64,000 bases of DNA from positions 1-64,000 of the forward strand of contig NZ_BDAZ01000012.1 of assembly GCF_001612725.1 (NCBI RefSeq), in the 5' to 3' direction. Shown in pieces: positions 63,824-64,000 of the stretch. The translations under genes were made by a program, and so were the position numbers. The notes under the pieces are model-generated. The model saw only the letters and a list, made by a program, of their open reading frames with translations. It had not been told where the DNA came from and did no database searches. Source of the DNA: Nocardia anaemiae NBRC 100462 (lineage in GTDB: Bacteria; Actinomycetota; Actinomycetes; Mycobacteriales; Mycobacteriaceae). Position 1 is the first letter of the stretch. Every line of letters begins with the position of its first letter.

Positions 63824-64000
63824 CCGTGATCGACCGACCCGAGGCGTCGGTGACGCAGCCGAAGCAGTCCCCGGTCGGGCGTGCCTGGGCGCTCGTGCGC
63901 AATGCCTGGCGCGGGCTGACCAGTATGCGCACCGCGCTGGTATTGCTGTTCCTGCTGGCCTTGGGTGCGATTCCGGGTGCGCTGCTGCCGCAACGAAATC
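63820..64000 (+). CDS. resB: Cytochrome c biogenesis protein ResB (N-terminal part, cut by window edge)
   Basis: Only the first 60 residues are inside the window: a short cytosolic lead (VIDRPEASVTQPKQSP), then the ResB start signature RNAWRGLTSMRTALVLLFLLALGAIPGALLPQR with the first transmembrane helix. ResB and CcsA form the haem-handling complex of system II cytochrome c maturation. Start overlaps the ccdA stop (ATGA). Assignment is also supported by position (Rv0528). Confidence 0.88.
   Translation, partial: MTVIDRPEASVTQPKQSPVGRAWALVRNAWRGLTSMRTALVLLFLLALGAIPGALLPQRN

Overview
The window is high-GC DNA from a mycolic-acid actinomycete, most likely Nocardia or a close relative. It carries mshA (mycothiol), hbhA, senX3-regX3, a type VII secretion (ESX) chaperone/substrate trio, the actinobacterial ribosomal peptide bS22 and many leaderless genes. 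From about 8.1 kb to the right edge the gene order follows the Mycobacterium tuberculosis block Rv0474-Rv0528 (from memory of that genome): XRE regulator-hbhA-Rv0476-deoC-Rv0479c-Rv0481c-murB-lprQ-Rv0484c-mshA-Rv0487-gpm1-senX3-regX3-Rv0495c-ppx-Rv0497-Rv0498-Rv0499-proC-Rv0500A-bS22-galE2-Rv0502-serB-like-Rv0508-hemA-hemC-hemD-hemB-Rv0513-hemL-Rv0525-Rv0526-ccdA-resB. Lineage-specific genes are interspersed.

Layout. 0-2 kb: leftward ESX trio (small helical protein, WXG/PPE-like protein, EspG-like chaperone). 2-6.6 kb: methyltransferase, enoyl-reductase/saccharopine-dehydrogenase-like protein, UbiB-type kinase, and a TetR regulator whose stop codon runs into a tandem pair of tiny translated repeats. 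6.7-9.7 kb: DUF445 membrane protein, XRE regulator-hbhA operon, DUF2516 protein. 9.7-19.8 kb: mosaic of accessory genes around deoC (alpha/beta hydrolase, purU, GNAT, orphan AbiEi-type protein, an unrecognised 491-residue protein, methyltransferase, two DUF2505 proteins). 19.8-26.2 kb: murB, L,D-transpeptidase, AraC-VOC-UvrA-like cassette, mscL. 26.3-32 kb: SDR, hydrolase, mshA-YbjN, ROK kinase, phosphoglycerate mutase. 32-38 kb: secreted CocE-type hydrolase, F420-reductase-like protein with a divergent HxlR regulator, senX3-regX3. 38-49 kb: ppx cluster, proC, bS22, acyltransferase cluster. 49-64 kb: rex-hemA-hemC-hemD with a candidate Rex operator, then hemB, small membrane proteins, hemL and the cytochrome c maturation genes ending in a truncated resB.

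The main theme of the right half is tetrapyrrole synthesis (hemA, hemC, hemD, hemB, hemL), likely tied to redox state through Rex and joined to cytochrome c assembly (TlpA-like protein, CcdA, ResB). The most unusual feature is a 77-80 bp element present three times: inside the hemC-hemD stop/start junction and twice in tandem at the end of the TetR gene. Each copy is a complete 26-27 codon reading frame starting MSERSER. It overlaps the upstream stop by ATGA, ends in another ATGA, and carries its own GAGG ribosome-binding sequence 7 nt before the next start. It looks like a portable translational coupler. Other points of note are a 20-bp palindrome shared by the XRE and hydrolase promoters, overlapping divergent leaderless promoters at murB, an 11-nt triple repeat before senX3, and a recurrent xAnnnT-N6-8-ATG/GTG arrangement that fixes many start codons.
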